58,403 bases of DNA from Acidobacteria bacterium RIFCSPLOWO2_12_FULL_66_21 (GCA_001767455.1 MELC01000036.1:175680-234082), one strand, 5' to 3'; shown: positions 34,882 to 43,654, numbered from the stretch's first letter. The notes: generated from the sequence alone by a model not told the origin. Translations and numbers: made by a program.

Positions 34882-37380
34882 ATGGACACGGTCAAAGGTA
34901 TCTGGCGCGATCTCGTTCATGCCAGCCGGTCGCTGGCCAAGGCTCGATCGTTCACGTTCGTGTGCGTCATCTCGCTCGGGATCGGCATGGCGCCCGTCAT
35001 CGCGGTCCCCTACGGCAAGCGAGTATTCACCACGCCTCCTCCCGGGATAAATACCGGGGGGCTGGTTGAACTCGTCACGACATCGGTCGCCCCCCGCAGG
35101 GAGACTGACAAGTGGTCCTATCCGGACTACATCGACCTGCGCGACGCCCAGACAGGCGTTTCGATGACGGGGTGGGCGATGGGAGAAAGCCAGGTCTCCC
35201 TCCGGCCCTCGGAGGTGAAGACGACGTCGCCAACGATGTTCGTCTCGTCCAACTACTTCGCGACGATCGGCGTGGCGCTGGCGCGGGGGCCGGGATTTCG
35301 AGAAACGGCCGACCCCGTTGTGATCCTCGGATACCACATCTGGCAGAACCGCCTCGGCTCCGATCCAGACATCGTCGGGAAGACGCTCGCGCTGAACGGC
35401 GTGGCGCACGTGGTGGTGGGCGTCGCTCCGAACGGATTCGAGGGACATCTCAGTTCTCGGGACGCCGCGCTCTTCGTTCCGCTCGAACGGCATCCACGAC
35501 TTCTTGCTGACGACAACCTTCGTTTCGACCGCGGCAAGGAATGGGTGCAGATCCACGGCCGCCTGACGCAGGGAGTCACCGTCGCGCAGGCCAGTGCCGC
35601 GGTTTCCGCGCTCACCGGTCAGCTGGCAAAACAGTTTCCGGCGACCAATGAGTTCAAGGCGGGCGTCGTCCGGACGTACGACCCGATGGGCAGCCTCGAG
35701 GGCTCCGACGCGGTCGTCATTTTCGCCGTCTGGCAGACCATGATGCTGATGCCGCTGCTGGTGGTGTGCCTGAACATTTCCGGGATGATGCTGGTCCGCG
35801 GTGCGATGCGCGAGCGAGAGCTGTCGATCCGGCAGGCGATTGGCGCAAGCCGGGGACGGCTGATCCAGCATCTGCTGGCCGAAGCCGTCCTGCTGGCGGC
35901 GCTCGGAGGAGCGCTCGCCTCGCTCGTACTGTTCAACGCTCCGCCGGCATTCTCGTGGTTGATGGGGGAACCCATTCCGGTTCGCATGCAGGAGGCGCTG
36001 AGAGTAGACCTCCCCATGGTCGCGATCACCATCGGCGTCTGCGTGGCGACGAGCCTGGTGTTTGGATGGTTGCCCGCCGCCCGTTTCAGTCGTCCGGACA
36101 TCAGCGCCGTCCTGAAAGATGAAGCCGGCGCCGGCGGCGTGCGGGTAGGGCGCGCTCATCGTCTGACAGCGGCGCTGCAAGTCGCGGTGGCGGTGCCGTT
36201 GCTGGTCATGAGCGGCATGTCGCTCGATCGACTCCGCGTCACGGCGACGTCGGATCTCGGATTCGAATCCGATCTCTTGTACGCGGCGCCGCTCAGGCTC
36301 GACGGTGTTGCGAACAACAACGCCACGGTCCGACGCGTCCGCGACAGTCTCGCAAACGCCAGCGGCGTCGCGTCGGTCACCGTCGCTGATGGCCTGCCGC
36401 TCGATTTCCGCTACCGCACCGCGAAGGTCTCACTGGTGACAGATGCGAGTGTTGCCCCCGGGGTCGTCTTCGCCCATGTCACCCGCGTCGGCGACGGATA
36501 TCTGGACACGATGGGGATCCCGCTCCTGCGAGGACGCACTTTCACTGATGCTGACGGCGCGGGCGCCGAGCTGGTGACCGTCATATCGGATACGCTCGCC
36601 CACCGGCTCTTCGGGGATGCCGACGGCGGCAGCGCCATCGGCCAGCGCTTGACTTTCGCGCCTCCCGGCGACAAAAACCGGGCGCAGCGCACGCTCACCA
36701 TCGTGGGGGTGACGGAGGATTTTCCCACCTCGCAAATGAGCTCGGACCGTGCGCAGGTGTTGCTGCCGCTGGCGCAGTACCCGGATGTCCGCCGGGACGG
36801 CGTGCGCGTCAGCGACGACGACAGCGGAGCGCCAACGGTGATGCTCGTAGCGCGCAGCGCGGCCGGGGAACCATCGCTGAAGTTGACTGCGGCCCTCGAG
36901 AATGCGATCCGCGAGCTCGATCCGAACTTCGAGCCTGCCAGCATCGTCACAGGGGTGTGGCTGCGGGAAAACAGCATGGCCGACTTTCTGAACCAGTCGG
37001 TGTTCTCCGGTATCAGCGGCGGCGTGATGCTGATGCTCTCGGCACTGGGAATTTACGGGGTCGTCGGATTGATGGTCTCGACCCGCACTCGCGAAATCGC
37101 CGTGCGGGTCACGCTCGGCGCCTCGCGTCTCCGCGTGATCGGCATGATCGTCTTCGACGTCCTCAAGCTCGTTGCCCCTGGCGTGGCGGTCGGCCTCCTT
37201 GTCGCGGGGGCCCTCGTGCGACTCGACGGCGGGGTCCTGGGCCTCCCGCTCAGCAAGATGGAGCCTCTGGCCTACGTCGCCGGCGCCGCCATTACCGTCC
37301 TGATCGCGCTCCTCGCGAGCCTTTCCCCGGCGCGCCGCGCCGCGTCGGTCGAGCCGATGGTGGCCTTGCGATCATCTTAG
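34882..37380 (+). CDS. ADOP-family FtsX/MacB-like permease (copy 3, divergent)
   Basis: 832 residues. First helix SFTFVCVISLGIGMAPVIAV, periplasmic core with WSYPDYIDLRDAQTG and GVALARGPGF (typical MacB-PCD), FtsX helices (MMLMPLLVVCLNISGMMLVR and RGAMRERELSIRQAIGASRG), a second core and C-terminal FtsX unit ending LASLSPARRAASVEPMVALR. ATG 34882 has GGAG at a 6-nt spacing; a TTG two codons earlier is in frame. It is more distant from copies 1 and 2 than they are from each other. No ATPase is adjacent. Confidence 0.9.
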   Translation: MDTVKGIWRDLVHASRSLAKARSFTFVCVISLGIGMAPVIAVPYGKRVFTTPPPGINTGGLVELVTTSVAPRRETDKWSYPDYIDLRDAQTGVSMTGWAMGESQVSLRPSEVKTTSPTMFVSSNYFATIGVALARGPGFRETADPVVILGYHIWQNRLGSDPDIVGKTLALNGVAHVVVGVAPNGFEGHLSSRDAALFVPLERHPRLLADDNLRFDRGKEWVQIHGRLTQGVTVAQASAAVSALTGQLAKQFPATNEFKAGVVRTYDPMGSLEGSDAVVIFAVWQTMMLMPLLVVCLNISGMMLVRGAMRERELSIRQAIGASRGRLIQHLLAEAVLLAALGGALASLVLFNAPPAFSWLMGEPIPVRMQEALRVDLPMVAITIGVCVATSLVFGWLPAARFSRPDISAVLKDEAGAGGVRVGRAHRLTAALQVAVAVPLLVMSGMSLDRLRVTATSDLGFESDLLYAAPLRLDGVANNNATVRRVRDSLANASGVASVTVADGLPLDFRYRTAKVSLVTDASVAPGVVFAHVTRVGDGYLDTMGIPLLRGRTFTDADGAGAELVTVISDTLAHRLFGDADGGSAIGQRLTFAPPGDKNRAQRTLTIVGVTEDFPTSQMSSDRAQVLLPLAQYPDVRRDGVRVSDDDSGAPTVMLVARSAAGEPSLKLTAALENAIRELDPNFEPASIVTGVWLRENSMADFLNQSVFSGISGGVMLMLSALGIYGVVGLMVSTRTREIAVRVTLGASRLRVIGMIVFDVLKLVAPGVAVGLLVAGALVRLDGGVLGLPLSKMEPLAYVAGAAITVLIALLASLSPARRAASVEPMVALRSS

Positions 37381-37663
37381 AAGCACTCCACGGCGTGGCG
37401 CAGAGCTCGTCAGCCATTTGCTGTAGTCGCCCCGCCGATAACGTGAGCACTCGGAGGAGCAGCCACATGCGACTTGTATGCGCGGCGCGAAACTAGCCGA
37501 CCGCTGACGGGGCTTGCACGCAACAGGCCGCACAGTCACAACAACCAAGCCCGCAAGAGTGGCGCTCAACCTTCCGTGAGGTCGCCCTTCTGGCGCGCAG
37601 CTCCAGCGTGCAAGCCTCCCCTTCTTTCCTCCTCCTGTTCGTGCCTGAACTCCGCGCGCTGAT
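37381..37663. other. Gene-free interval
   Basis: 283 bp between the stops of ADOP copy 3 and the convergent Pgi-like gene. No coding frame is convincing. A pyrimidine tract (CTTCTTTCCTCCTCCTGTTC, 37622-37641) resembles the right arm of the hairpin at 8890-8915. Confidence 0.6.
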
Positions 37664-39331
37664 TCACTTCAGCGCGTCCGCGAACAGGCGCTCGAGCGTC
37701 CGCGGGGCGGACGCGCTGTCCTTCACATGGATGCGCACGGTGCGCCGGCCGTGCGCTTCCAGCGTCCCCACGTCGCCCAGCGCCTGCGCGCGCTTCAACA
37801 CGGCGAACGAATATCCCGCCTCCGGAATCGGCGTCTCCGTCTCGTCGTCTGCCGTGATCACAAACGCGACCGCGGTGTTCGGTCCACCCTTGTGGTACTG
37901 CCCCGTTGAGTGAAGATACCGCGGACCGACGCCGAAGGTCGTGGCCGAGTGTCTCCTCGCGCGAATGGCGTCACGAACCTCCGCAATCGCGGCGGTGACG
38001 TCCGCCTGGTGCGGCAGGTACGACAGGAACGCCGCGTAGTCGCCCGCGCCAATTGAATCCACCGCCGCGCGAATCACCTCCGACGGCGAGCCGCCGGCAG
38101 CGGTCCGCGAATACACCGCGACGCGATCGTCGGCGGCGGCGGGCGCGGGTTCTGTCAGTTTCCCGCTCGCCGCGAACCGCGCGAGCAGTCCCTTCGTCTT
38201 CTCCTTGGCCTCCGACACGTTCGTCTCGTCGAAGGGATTGATGCCGAGCGCCGCGCCCGCCACGGCGGTCGCGAACTCCCACTGGAAGAACTCCGCTCCA
38301 AGCCCGTCGATCCTCGTCGTCAGTCGCAGGACCGGATGGCCGGCGTCCTGGATGGCGGCCAGCTTGCGCCCGTCGGGCGCATCGACCTCGGTCGCGATGG
38401 CGACAAACGCGCGATCGCGCCCGTATGCGTCGGGATGCCCGAGCGGCTCGTCGACGACAGGTAGTGCCCCCTTGCCGTGCTTGCCGGTGCTCTCGGCGAC
38501 AAGCTGCTCGATCCACAGGCCGAGCGAGGCGAGGCGAGGCGACAAGGCCAGTGTCAGCTTGTCGCGCCCGTCCTTCACCGCGGCGCCGATGAACGTGCCG
38601 AGCTGGAGCCCGGCGTTCACGTGGCTCTCCTCGCGACAGCCGCCGGCCATGGCCGCGCCGCCGGCGAGGATCGCCTCTACAGGCGCGCCGATGAGCGCGG
38701 CGGGAACGAGGCCGAACAAGGAGAGCGCGGAAAACCGGCCGCCGATGTCGGGCGGGTTGATGAAGACGTCCCTGTAACCGCGCGACTCCGCAAGCGTCCG
38801 TAGCGCGGTGTCCGGGTCGGTGATGGCGATGAACTGACGTCCGGCGGAGGCGCCGAGCGCCGCGGCGACGCGCTGCCAGAAGAACCGCTCGAGCGAGGCG
38901 ACTTCAACGGTGCCGCCGCTCTTGCTGGACACGACGATCAGCGTTCGGGCGGGATCCATGCGACCCCCCGCCGCCGTTATCGTGGCTTCGTCGGTCGTAT
39001 CGAGCACGGCCAGGTCCGGATAGCCCTCCGCCACACCAAACACCGCGCGTAGGACTTCGGCGCACAGACTGCTCCCGCCCATGCCGAGCAGGTACACGGA
39101 CGTGATGCCGCCGGCCTTCACGGATTCCGCGAGCGCGCGGATCCGATCGAGCTCGGGCGTCATCGTGCGCGCGACGTCGAGCCAGCCGAGGCGCGACGAG
39201 ATGGAGGCGGCGTCGGCGCTGCCGGGCGCCGCGCCCCAGACGCTGATGTCGCGCTCCCATATCCGGGGCACGATGCGATCGCGCAGGAACTCGTCCATCA
39301 GCCGAACGTGTGGGTCGTATTTGGTGTGCAT
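37664..39331 (-). CDS. Glucose-6-phosphate isomerase-like SIS protein
   Basis: 555 residues. SIS-type motifs: YLLGMGGSSLCAEVL and IVVSSKSGGTVE in the first half, INPFDETNVSEAKEKTK and a C-terminal GVGPRYLHSTGQYHKGGPNT typical of the isomerase half of bifunctional transaldolase/Pgi proteins. It should interconvert glucose-6-P and fructose-6-P. The transaldolase half is absent. The ATG at 39331 is chosen because sequence upstream is a tandem repeat array that happens to stay open in this frame. Confidence 0.85.
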   Translation of the reverse strand: MHTKYDPHVRLMDEFLRDRIVPRIWERDISVWGAAPGSADAASISSRLGWLDVARTMTPELDRIRALAESVKAGGITSVYLLGMGGSSLCAEVLRAVFGVAEGYPDLAVLDTTDEATITAAGGRMDPARTLIVVSSKSGGTVEVASLERFFWQRVAAALGASAGRQFIAITDPDTALRTLAESRGYRDVFINPPDIGGRFSALSLFGLVPAALIGAPVEAILAGGAAMAGGCREESHVNAGLQLGTFIGAAVKDGRDKLTLALSPRLASLGLWIEQLVAESTGKHGKGALPVVDEPLGHPDAYGRDRAFVAIATEVDAPDGRKLAAIQDAGHPVLRLTTRIDGLGAEFFQWEFATAVAGAALGINPFDETNVSEAKEKTKGLLARFAASGKLTEPAPAAADDRVAVYSRTAAGGSPSEVIRAAVDSIGAGDYAAFLSYLPHQADVTAAIAEVRDAIRARRHSATTFGVGPRYLHSTGQYHKGGPNTAVAFVITADDETETPIPEAGYSFAVLKRAQALGDVGTLEAHGRRTVRIHVKDSASAPRTLERLFADALK

Positions 39332-39337
39332 AGTACA

Positions 39338-39568
39338 GGCAGCCCCGAAGGGCTGCGCAACACGAGGCAGCCCCGAAGGGCTGCGCAACACGAGGCAGCC
39401 CCGAAGGGCTGCGCAACACGAGGCAGCCCTGAAGGGCTGCGCAACACGAGGCAGCCTTGAAGGGCTGCGCAACACGAGGCAGCCTTGAAGGGCTGCGCAA
39501 CACGAGGCAGCCTTGAACCGCCGCGCCACCCGGCGCGTTCCTGTTGCGCAGCCCTTTAGGGCTGCCTG
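39338..39568. repeat. 28-bp tandem hairpin repeat array
   Basis: Six full copies of a 28-bp unit run without spacers from 39338 to 39505, then a partial copy. Each contains a perfect 7-bp stem GCAGCCC-CGAA-GGGCTGC; later copies carry CCTGAAGG or CCTTGAAGG instead of CCCGAAGG. A reversed relative (GCAGCCCTTTAGGGCTGC) ends the array at about 39548-39565. It lies directly upstream of the Pgi-like gene, so a transcript entering from the right would contain a row of hairpins. Confidence 0.85.
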
Positions 39569-39580
39569 GGAAGGCTGGCG

Positions 39581-40403
39581 TCACCCGACCTGGCGGTTGA
39601 TCACGAGCAGCTTGGGCTCGGTCATCTCTTCGAACGTATAGCGCGGCCCCTCGCGGCCCATGCCGGAGTCCTTGACCCCGCCATACGGCATGTGATCGAT
39701 GCGCCACGTGGGGCCGTCGTTGACGATGACGCCGCCGGTCTCCAGCTCGTCGAAGGCGCGTAGCGTGTGTTCGAGATCGGCCGTGAACACGCCGGCCTGG
39801 AGTCCATACGTCGAGCGATTGACCTCGGCGATCGCCTGCTCGAATCGCGAAAAGCGGAAGAGCGCCACGAGTGGGGCGAAAACCTCGTGCGCGCAGACGC
39901 GCGCATCATTCGGCACGTCGCTCAGGATGGTCGGCGCATACACGGCGGGACCGAGACGGCGGCCGCCGGTGAGCACTCGGGCGCCGGCCCGGGTGGCTTC
40001 CCCGACCCACGCCTCGATCCGCGCGGCTTCGCTTTCTTCAATCATCGGGCCGAGATCCGTTGCCGGAACCAGCGGATCGCCGACCTTCAGCGCTTCGACG
40101 AGACGCACCAGGCGCGCCGTGAAGTCGTCGTAGATCCGATCGTGCACGTAGACGCGCTGCACCGAGATGCAGCTCTGCCCGGCAAACGCAAAGCCACCGG
40201 CGGCGATACGTTTCGCGGCGAAGTCGAGCGCCGCACTTTCGTCCACGATCACGCCCGCGTTGCCGCCAAGCTCGCTCGAATTCATCGTCGCCGGCCAGCC
40301 ATGTGCGGCCGATCGCGCTGTTGTCGTAGGGATTCCTGACATCGAGCGGCTGATTGGAACGGCTGGGCTGGCCCTGAAGGAAGAAAGGGAATTCGGCGCT
40401 CAC
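39581..40403 (-). pseudogene. Aldehyde dehydrogenase with a large internal deletion
   Basis: From GTG 40403 the first 40 or so residues (SAEFPFFLQGQPSRSNQPLD, then NPYDNSAIGRTWLAG) match an ALDH N-terminus. At about 40268-40280 the sequence jumps, with a frame change, to SELGGNAGVIVDE, the catalytic-Glu region normally more than 200 residues later. The C-terminal half is intact: catalytic Cys in GQSCISVQRVY, HEVFAPLV, and YGGVKDSGMGREG near the end. The cofactor-binding middle is lost, so no active enzyme can be made. The junction shows a GAGCGAGC microhomology. Confidence 0.85.
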
Positions 40404-40519
40404 GCCCCAAGTATGTCGCCCGGGGCCGGCTGGAGACAAGTGGACCCCCAGCGGCGTCTAAATCACTGTGGCTCCATGGGTTGAGTCCTCGGGCCGGGTG
40501 CCTTTCGCCTCCGTCGTGG

Positions 40520-40549
40520 TTGAAACGCGCCGAGCGCGGCCGCTATAAT
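40520..40549 (+). promoter_or_regulatory. Sigma-70 promoter of the ErpA/IscA gene
   Basis: TTGAAA (40520-40525), 18-bp spacer, TATAAT (40544-40549). The start of transcription is predicted near 40556, followed by a ribosome site (GAGGGAGA, 40566-40573) and the ATG at 40581. This is a conventional leader, in contrast with the leaderless arrangements elsewhere in the window. Confidence 0.75.
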
Positions 40550-40580
40550 CAAGTGTCTGCTGGTAGAGGGAGAACCACTG

Positions 40581-40910
40581 ATGATTAATGTGACACCGGC
40601 CGCGGCAACCAAGATTTCCGAGCTGCTCACCGAGGAAAACAAGGTCGACGCCGGCCTGCGCGTGTTCGTTCAGGGAGGCGGCTGTTCGGGCTTCCAGTAC
40701 GGGTTGATGATCGACGAGGGCGAGGGGGACGCCTCGACCGATGCGGTCATTCAGTCCAACGGCGTCAAGCTGCTCGTGGATCCGATCAGCGCGCGGTACC
40801 TGAAGGGTGCCGAAGTCGACTTCGTGGACAACGTGACCGGCGGCGGGTTCACCATCAGGAATCCCAACGCCAAGTCCACCTGCGGCTGCGGTTCGTCGTT
40901 CAGCGTGTAG
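40581..40910 (+). CDS. erpA: A-type iron-sulfur cluster carrier (ErpA/IscA)
   Basis: 109 residues with the three conserved cysteines of A-type carriers: Cys in GGGCSGFQYG and the C-terminal CGCG of KSTCGCGSSFSV. It accepts and transfers 2Fe-2S or 4Fe-4S clusters to apoproteins. The paralogue name (ErpA, IscA or SufA) cannot be settled from this alone; isc and suf genes are not in the window. It is followed by the Fur-ferritin fusion gene on the same strand about 95 bp later, an iron-related pairing. Confidence 0.88.
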   Translation: MINVTPAAATKISELLTEENKVDAGLRVFVQGGGCSGFQYGLMIDEGEGDASTDAVIQSNGVKLLVDPISARYLKGAEVDFVDNVTGGGFTIRNPNAKSTCGCGSSFSV

Positions 40911-40924
40911 AAACAACCCGTTAC

Positions 40925-40998
40925 CAGTTCCCAGCTACCAGTGCCCAGCCAGACGATGCGCTGGAAGCTGGCGGCTGGAAACTGGAAGCTAGTCCGGA
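40925..40998. repeat. GGAAGCTGG-type simple repeat
   Basis: Degenerate CCCAGCTACCAG and CTGGAAGCTGG units, the same family as 4274-4432, fill the space between the erpA stop and the start of the Fur fusion gene. Confidence 0.7.
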
Positions 40999-41004
40999 CC
41001 GCTT

Positions 41005-41988
41005 ATGGAGCCGACTGCCTACCTCGAAAGTCTCCGTCCGGCCGGCAGCAAACGGTCGAGCAAGCGCGATCTCATTGTCAACGTCTTCCTCCGCCAGGAG
41101 GGGCACCTCACCGCCGACGATCTCTTCGATCTGATCCGCCGCGAGGACCAGCGGATCAGCCGGGCGACCGTGTACCGGACGCTGCAGTGGATGGTCGATG
41201 CCGGCATCGCCAGGAAGGTGGATTTCGACGAGGGGCGCTTCCGCTTCGAGCATTCCTACCGGCACCCGCGGCACTTTCATCTCATCTGCAAGACCTGCAA
41301 CCGCTCGTTCGAGTTTCTCAGCTCGGACATCGAGGCGTTGATCGAGGAGGTGGCGGCCGCGCGGAATTTCACGGCGCGCCAGAGCGTGCTGCAGATCCAC
41401 GGGACGTGCGAACCGTGCCGGACCGGGCGTCCCGCGGCGGCGGAACAGGGCGCGACCGACGCGCTCTTCGCGCGCGACGCGCTGCGGATTGCCATTGCCA
41501 CCGAGCGCAGCGGCCTGGACTTCTACACGCGCGCGGCGCGGCTCACGCGCGACGCGCGCGGCCGGCGCGTGTTCGAGAAGCTCGCCGGCGAGGAGAAGGA
41601 GCACCTGGCCACGCTCGAGCGCCGGTATCGCGAGCTGCTCCTGCCCGATCCGCAGCTCGAGTCACAGCCGACATTCCTGTTCTTCAAGGGAGCCGCCAAC
41701 GGCCTGTTCTCGGCCGGCGCCGAGCAACTGGCGGCAGGCGTCAACGATCGCCAGGCGCTGATGATCGGCATCCGCTGCGAGCGGGGCTCGCACAAGTTCT
41801 TCAAGCGATACGGCGAGAAGTTCGAGGACTCCGAGGGCAAGAGGATTTTTCTCGAGTTCGCCGACGAGGAGCGCGCCCACCTCGATCTGCTGATCCGCGA
41901 GTATCGCGGCCTCGTCGAGCGCCAGCGGCGCCGCGCCGGGCGGCAGGCGCCGGCGCGCAAGCGGCGCCGCGAGGCCGCCGCGCTCTGA
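41005..41988 (+). CDS. Fur-family regulator fused to a ferritin-like (rubrerythrin-type) domain
   Basis: 327 residues. Residues 1-140 are a Fur domain: winged helix with ISRATVYRTLQWM (51-63), then the His-rich metal site (H87, H90, H92) and the structural zinc cysteines CKTC (95-98) and CEPC (135-138). Residues 152-305 are a four-helix ferritin-like domain with duplicated diiron motifs: E167 in ATERSGLDFYTRA, E197xxH200 in EEKEH, E259 in RCERGSHKFF, and E289xxH292 in DEERAH. The tail is Arg-rich. The single frame has no stop between the halves. Likely role: metal- or peroxide-dependent regulation, with the diiron domain as sensor or reductase (inference). Confidence 0.9.
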   Translation: MEPTAYLESLRPAGSKRSSKRDLIVNVFLRQEGHLTADDLFDLIRREDQRISRATVYRTLQWMVDAGIARKVDFDEGRFRFEHSYRHPRHFHLICKTCNRSFEFLSSDIEALIEEVAAARNFTARQSVLQIHGTCEPCRTGRPAAAEQGATDALFARDALRIAIATERSGLDFYTRAARLTRDARGRRVFEKLAGEEKEHLATLERRYRELLLPDPQLESQPTFLFFKGAANGLFSAGAEQLAAGVNDRQALMIGIRCERGSHKFFKRYGEKFEDSEGKRIFLEFADEERAHLDLLIREYRGLVERQRRRAGRQAPARKRRREAAAL

Positions 41989-42040
41989 GCACCCGCCTTC
42001 GCGCTACGCGCTACGGCGGGGCAGGCCCCTGCGCACCTTT

Positions 42041-42120
42041 GAGCGCCCCTCAGCACCCGTGAGCACCCTTCAACACCCGTGAGCACCCTTCAGCACCCGT
42101 GAGCACCCCTCAGCACCCTG
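42041..42120. repeat. 20-bp tandem repeat, four copies
   Basis: Four consecutive 20-bp units begin at 42041, 42061, 42081 and 42101, of the form GAGCACCCYTCARCACCCGT. The last unit forms the first codons of the PHP gene, and each unit boundary offers a GTG. Unit length is not a multiple of three, so copy number changes the reading frame of any upstream start. Confidence 0.85.
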
Positions 42121-42941
42121 TGATCGATCTCCATCTGCACACGACCGCCTCGGACGGCAACCTGGCGCCCTCCGCGCTCGTCGAACGCGCGCAGGCCGCC
42201 GGCATCACCATCCTCAGCGTGACGGATCACGACACCGTCGCCGGCCTTGCCGAGGCGCGCGCCGCCGCCGCGCGCCTCGGCGTGACCCTCGTCACGGGCA
42301 TCGAGATGACCGCCGTCGAGCGGGGACGCGACGTTCACATGCTCGGCTATTTCTTCGACGGCACGAGCCGGGACCTCTCCGCGTTTCTGGAACGGCAGCG
42401 CGCGGATCGCCTGCGCCGCGTGGCGGAGATCGGCGAGCGGCTGCGGGAGCTTGGCGTCGCGGTTGACGTAGACGCGCTCGTCACCTCGGGGGCCGCGAGG
42501 CCCGAACGGAGCATCGGCCGGCCGCAGGTCGCCGACGCGCTCGTCGCCTCGGGCCACGTGCGCGATCGGAGAGAGGCGTTCGACACGCTGCTCGGCGACG
42601 ACTGCCCGGCCTACGTGCCGCGGCGGGGCAGCGGTCCCGCGGGCGTCATAGCGGTGGTGCGGGCGGCCGGCGGGATCGTCTCACTCGCCCATCCCGGTCT
42701 GCTCGGCATGGACGCGCTCGTGCCGGTTCTCGCGGCAGAAGGTCTCGCCGCGATAGAAGTGCGCCACAGCGATCACGACGAAGCGACGGAACGGCATTAC
42801 CGTGCGCTTGCAGCGCGTCACGGCCTTGCGGTGTCGGGCGGCTCCGATTTTCACGGCGAAGGCCTGGGGCGCAACGCCGTCATCGGCGCGGTCACGCTGT
42901 CGCCCGAGGACTTCGAGTTGCTCCGGGCGCGGGTGCCATGA
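42099..42941 (+). CDS. PHP-domain phosphoesterase (YciV/RnaseAM-like)
   Basis: 280 residues. Metal motifs of the PHP family are present: DLHLHTTASDG (H12, H14), SVTDHDTVAG, a His in VSLAHPGLLG, and SGGSDFHGEG at the end. Relatives include the 3'-5' nucleotidase/5'-3' exoribonuclease RnaAM (YciV) and 3',5'-bisphosphate phosphatases. GTG at 42099 lies inside the last copy of a 20-bp repeat; GTG 42120 is an alternative start that excludes it. The 3' end overlaps the degenerate ABC gene by 4 nt. Confidence 0.88.
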   Translation: MSTPQHPVIDLHLHTTASDGNLAPSALVERAQAAGITILSVTDHDTVAGLAEARAAAARLGVTLVTGIEMTAVERGRDVHMLGYFFDGTSRDLSAFLERQRADRLRRVAEIGERLRELGVAVDVDALVTSGAARPERSIGRPQVADALVASGHVRDRREAFDTLLGDDCPAYVPRRGSGPAGVIAVVRAAGGIVSLAHPGLLGMDALVPVLAAEGLAAIEVRHSDHDEATERHYRALAARHGLAVSGGSDFHGEGLGRNAVIGAVTLSPEDFELLRARVP

Positions 42942-43654
42942 GCGCGGCGCCCGGGCCTCCCATCCTCGAGATCAGCCACGTCGTCAAACGTCATGCCGGC
43001 CTGCGCCCGCTGCGCGTGCTGTCGCTGCTGATGCGCGCGGGCGAGCGGGTTGCGCTCAGCGGGCTCGACGCCGGGGCTGCCGAGCTCCTCGTCAACCTGA
43101 TCACCGGGTCGTCGCTGCCCGAGGAAGGCACCATCCGTGCCTTTGGACGCGGCACCGCCGACATTGCGAACGGCGATGAATGGCTCGCCTCGCTCGATCG
43201 TTTTGGAATCGTCAGCGATCGAGGCGTGCTCCTCGAAGGCAGCACGCTCGCCGGGAATCTCGCGATGCCCTTTACGCTGGCCATCGATCCGATGTCCCAG
43301 GAGACGCTGGCGCGAGTCTCGGCGCTCGCGGCGGAATGCGGAATCGAGGCGCGGTGGCTCGATCGGCCTGTCGCCGAGGCGCCGGCCGCCGTCCGCGCGC
43401 GCGCGCACCTGGCGCGGGCGGTCGCGCTCGGTCCGTCGCTGCTGCTCGTCGAACATCCGACCGCGATGGTGCCGCGGGAGGATATCCAGGCCCTCGCAGA
43501 GGACACGCGGCGGCTGCTCGCCGGACGTAACCTGACGGCGCTGGTCATCACCGCGGACGCGAGCTTCGCGAACTTCGTCGGGGACCGAGTGCTGAGGCTC
43601 GAACCCGCGACCGGGAAGCTCGTCCCGGCGAAGAAGCGAGGACGGTGGTGGTAG
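42938..43654 (+). CDS. Degenerate ABC-transporter ATPase-like protein
   Basis: 238 residues with the general course of an ABC nucleotide-binding domain, similar to MlaF-type proteins (ILEISHVVKRHAGLRPLRVL, LITGSSLPEEGTIRAFG). The Walker A position reads SGLDAGAAELL with no Lys. The signature LSGGQ position reads VAEAPAAVRARAHLARAVAL, and Walker B is LLLVEHPT instead of LLLDEPT. ATP hydrolysis is therefore unlikely. It is co-translated with the PHP gene (ATGA overlap), and no permease is adjacent. It may be a regulatory or structural pseudo-ATPase; this is inference. Confidence 0.75.
   Translation: MSAAPGPPILEISHVVKRHAGLRPLRVLSLLMRAGERVALSGLDAGAAELLVNLITGSSLPEEGTIRAFGRGTADIANGDEWLASLDRFGIVSDRGVLLEGSTLAGNLAMPFTLAIDPMSQETLARVSALAAECGIEARWLDRPVAEAPAAVRARAHLARAVALGPSLLLVEHPTAMVPREDIQALAEDTRRLLAGRNLTALVITADASFANFVGDRVLRLEPATGKLVPAKKRGRWW

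Noticed and set aside
39332-39529. N-terminal extension of the Pgi-like protein
   Set aside because: It encodes only the tandem repeat (RAASCCAALRGCL units); the ATG at 39331 gives the family start.
39338-39568. Tandem 28-bp repeats as a CRISPR array
   Set aside because: The units abut each other with no unique spacers; they are tandem REP-type hairpins.
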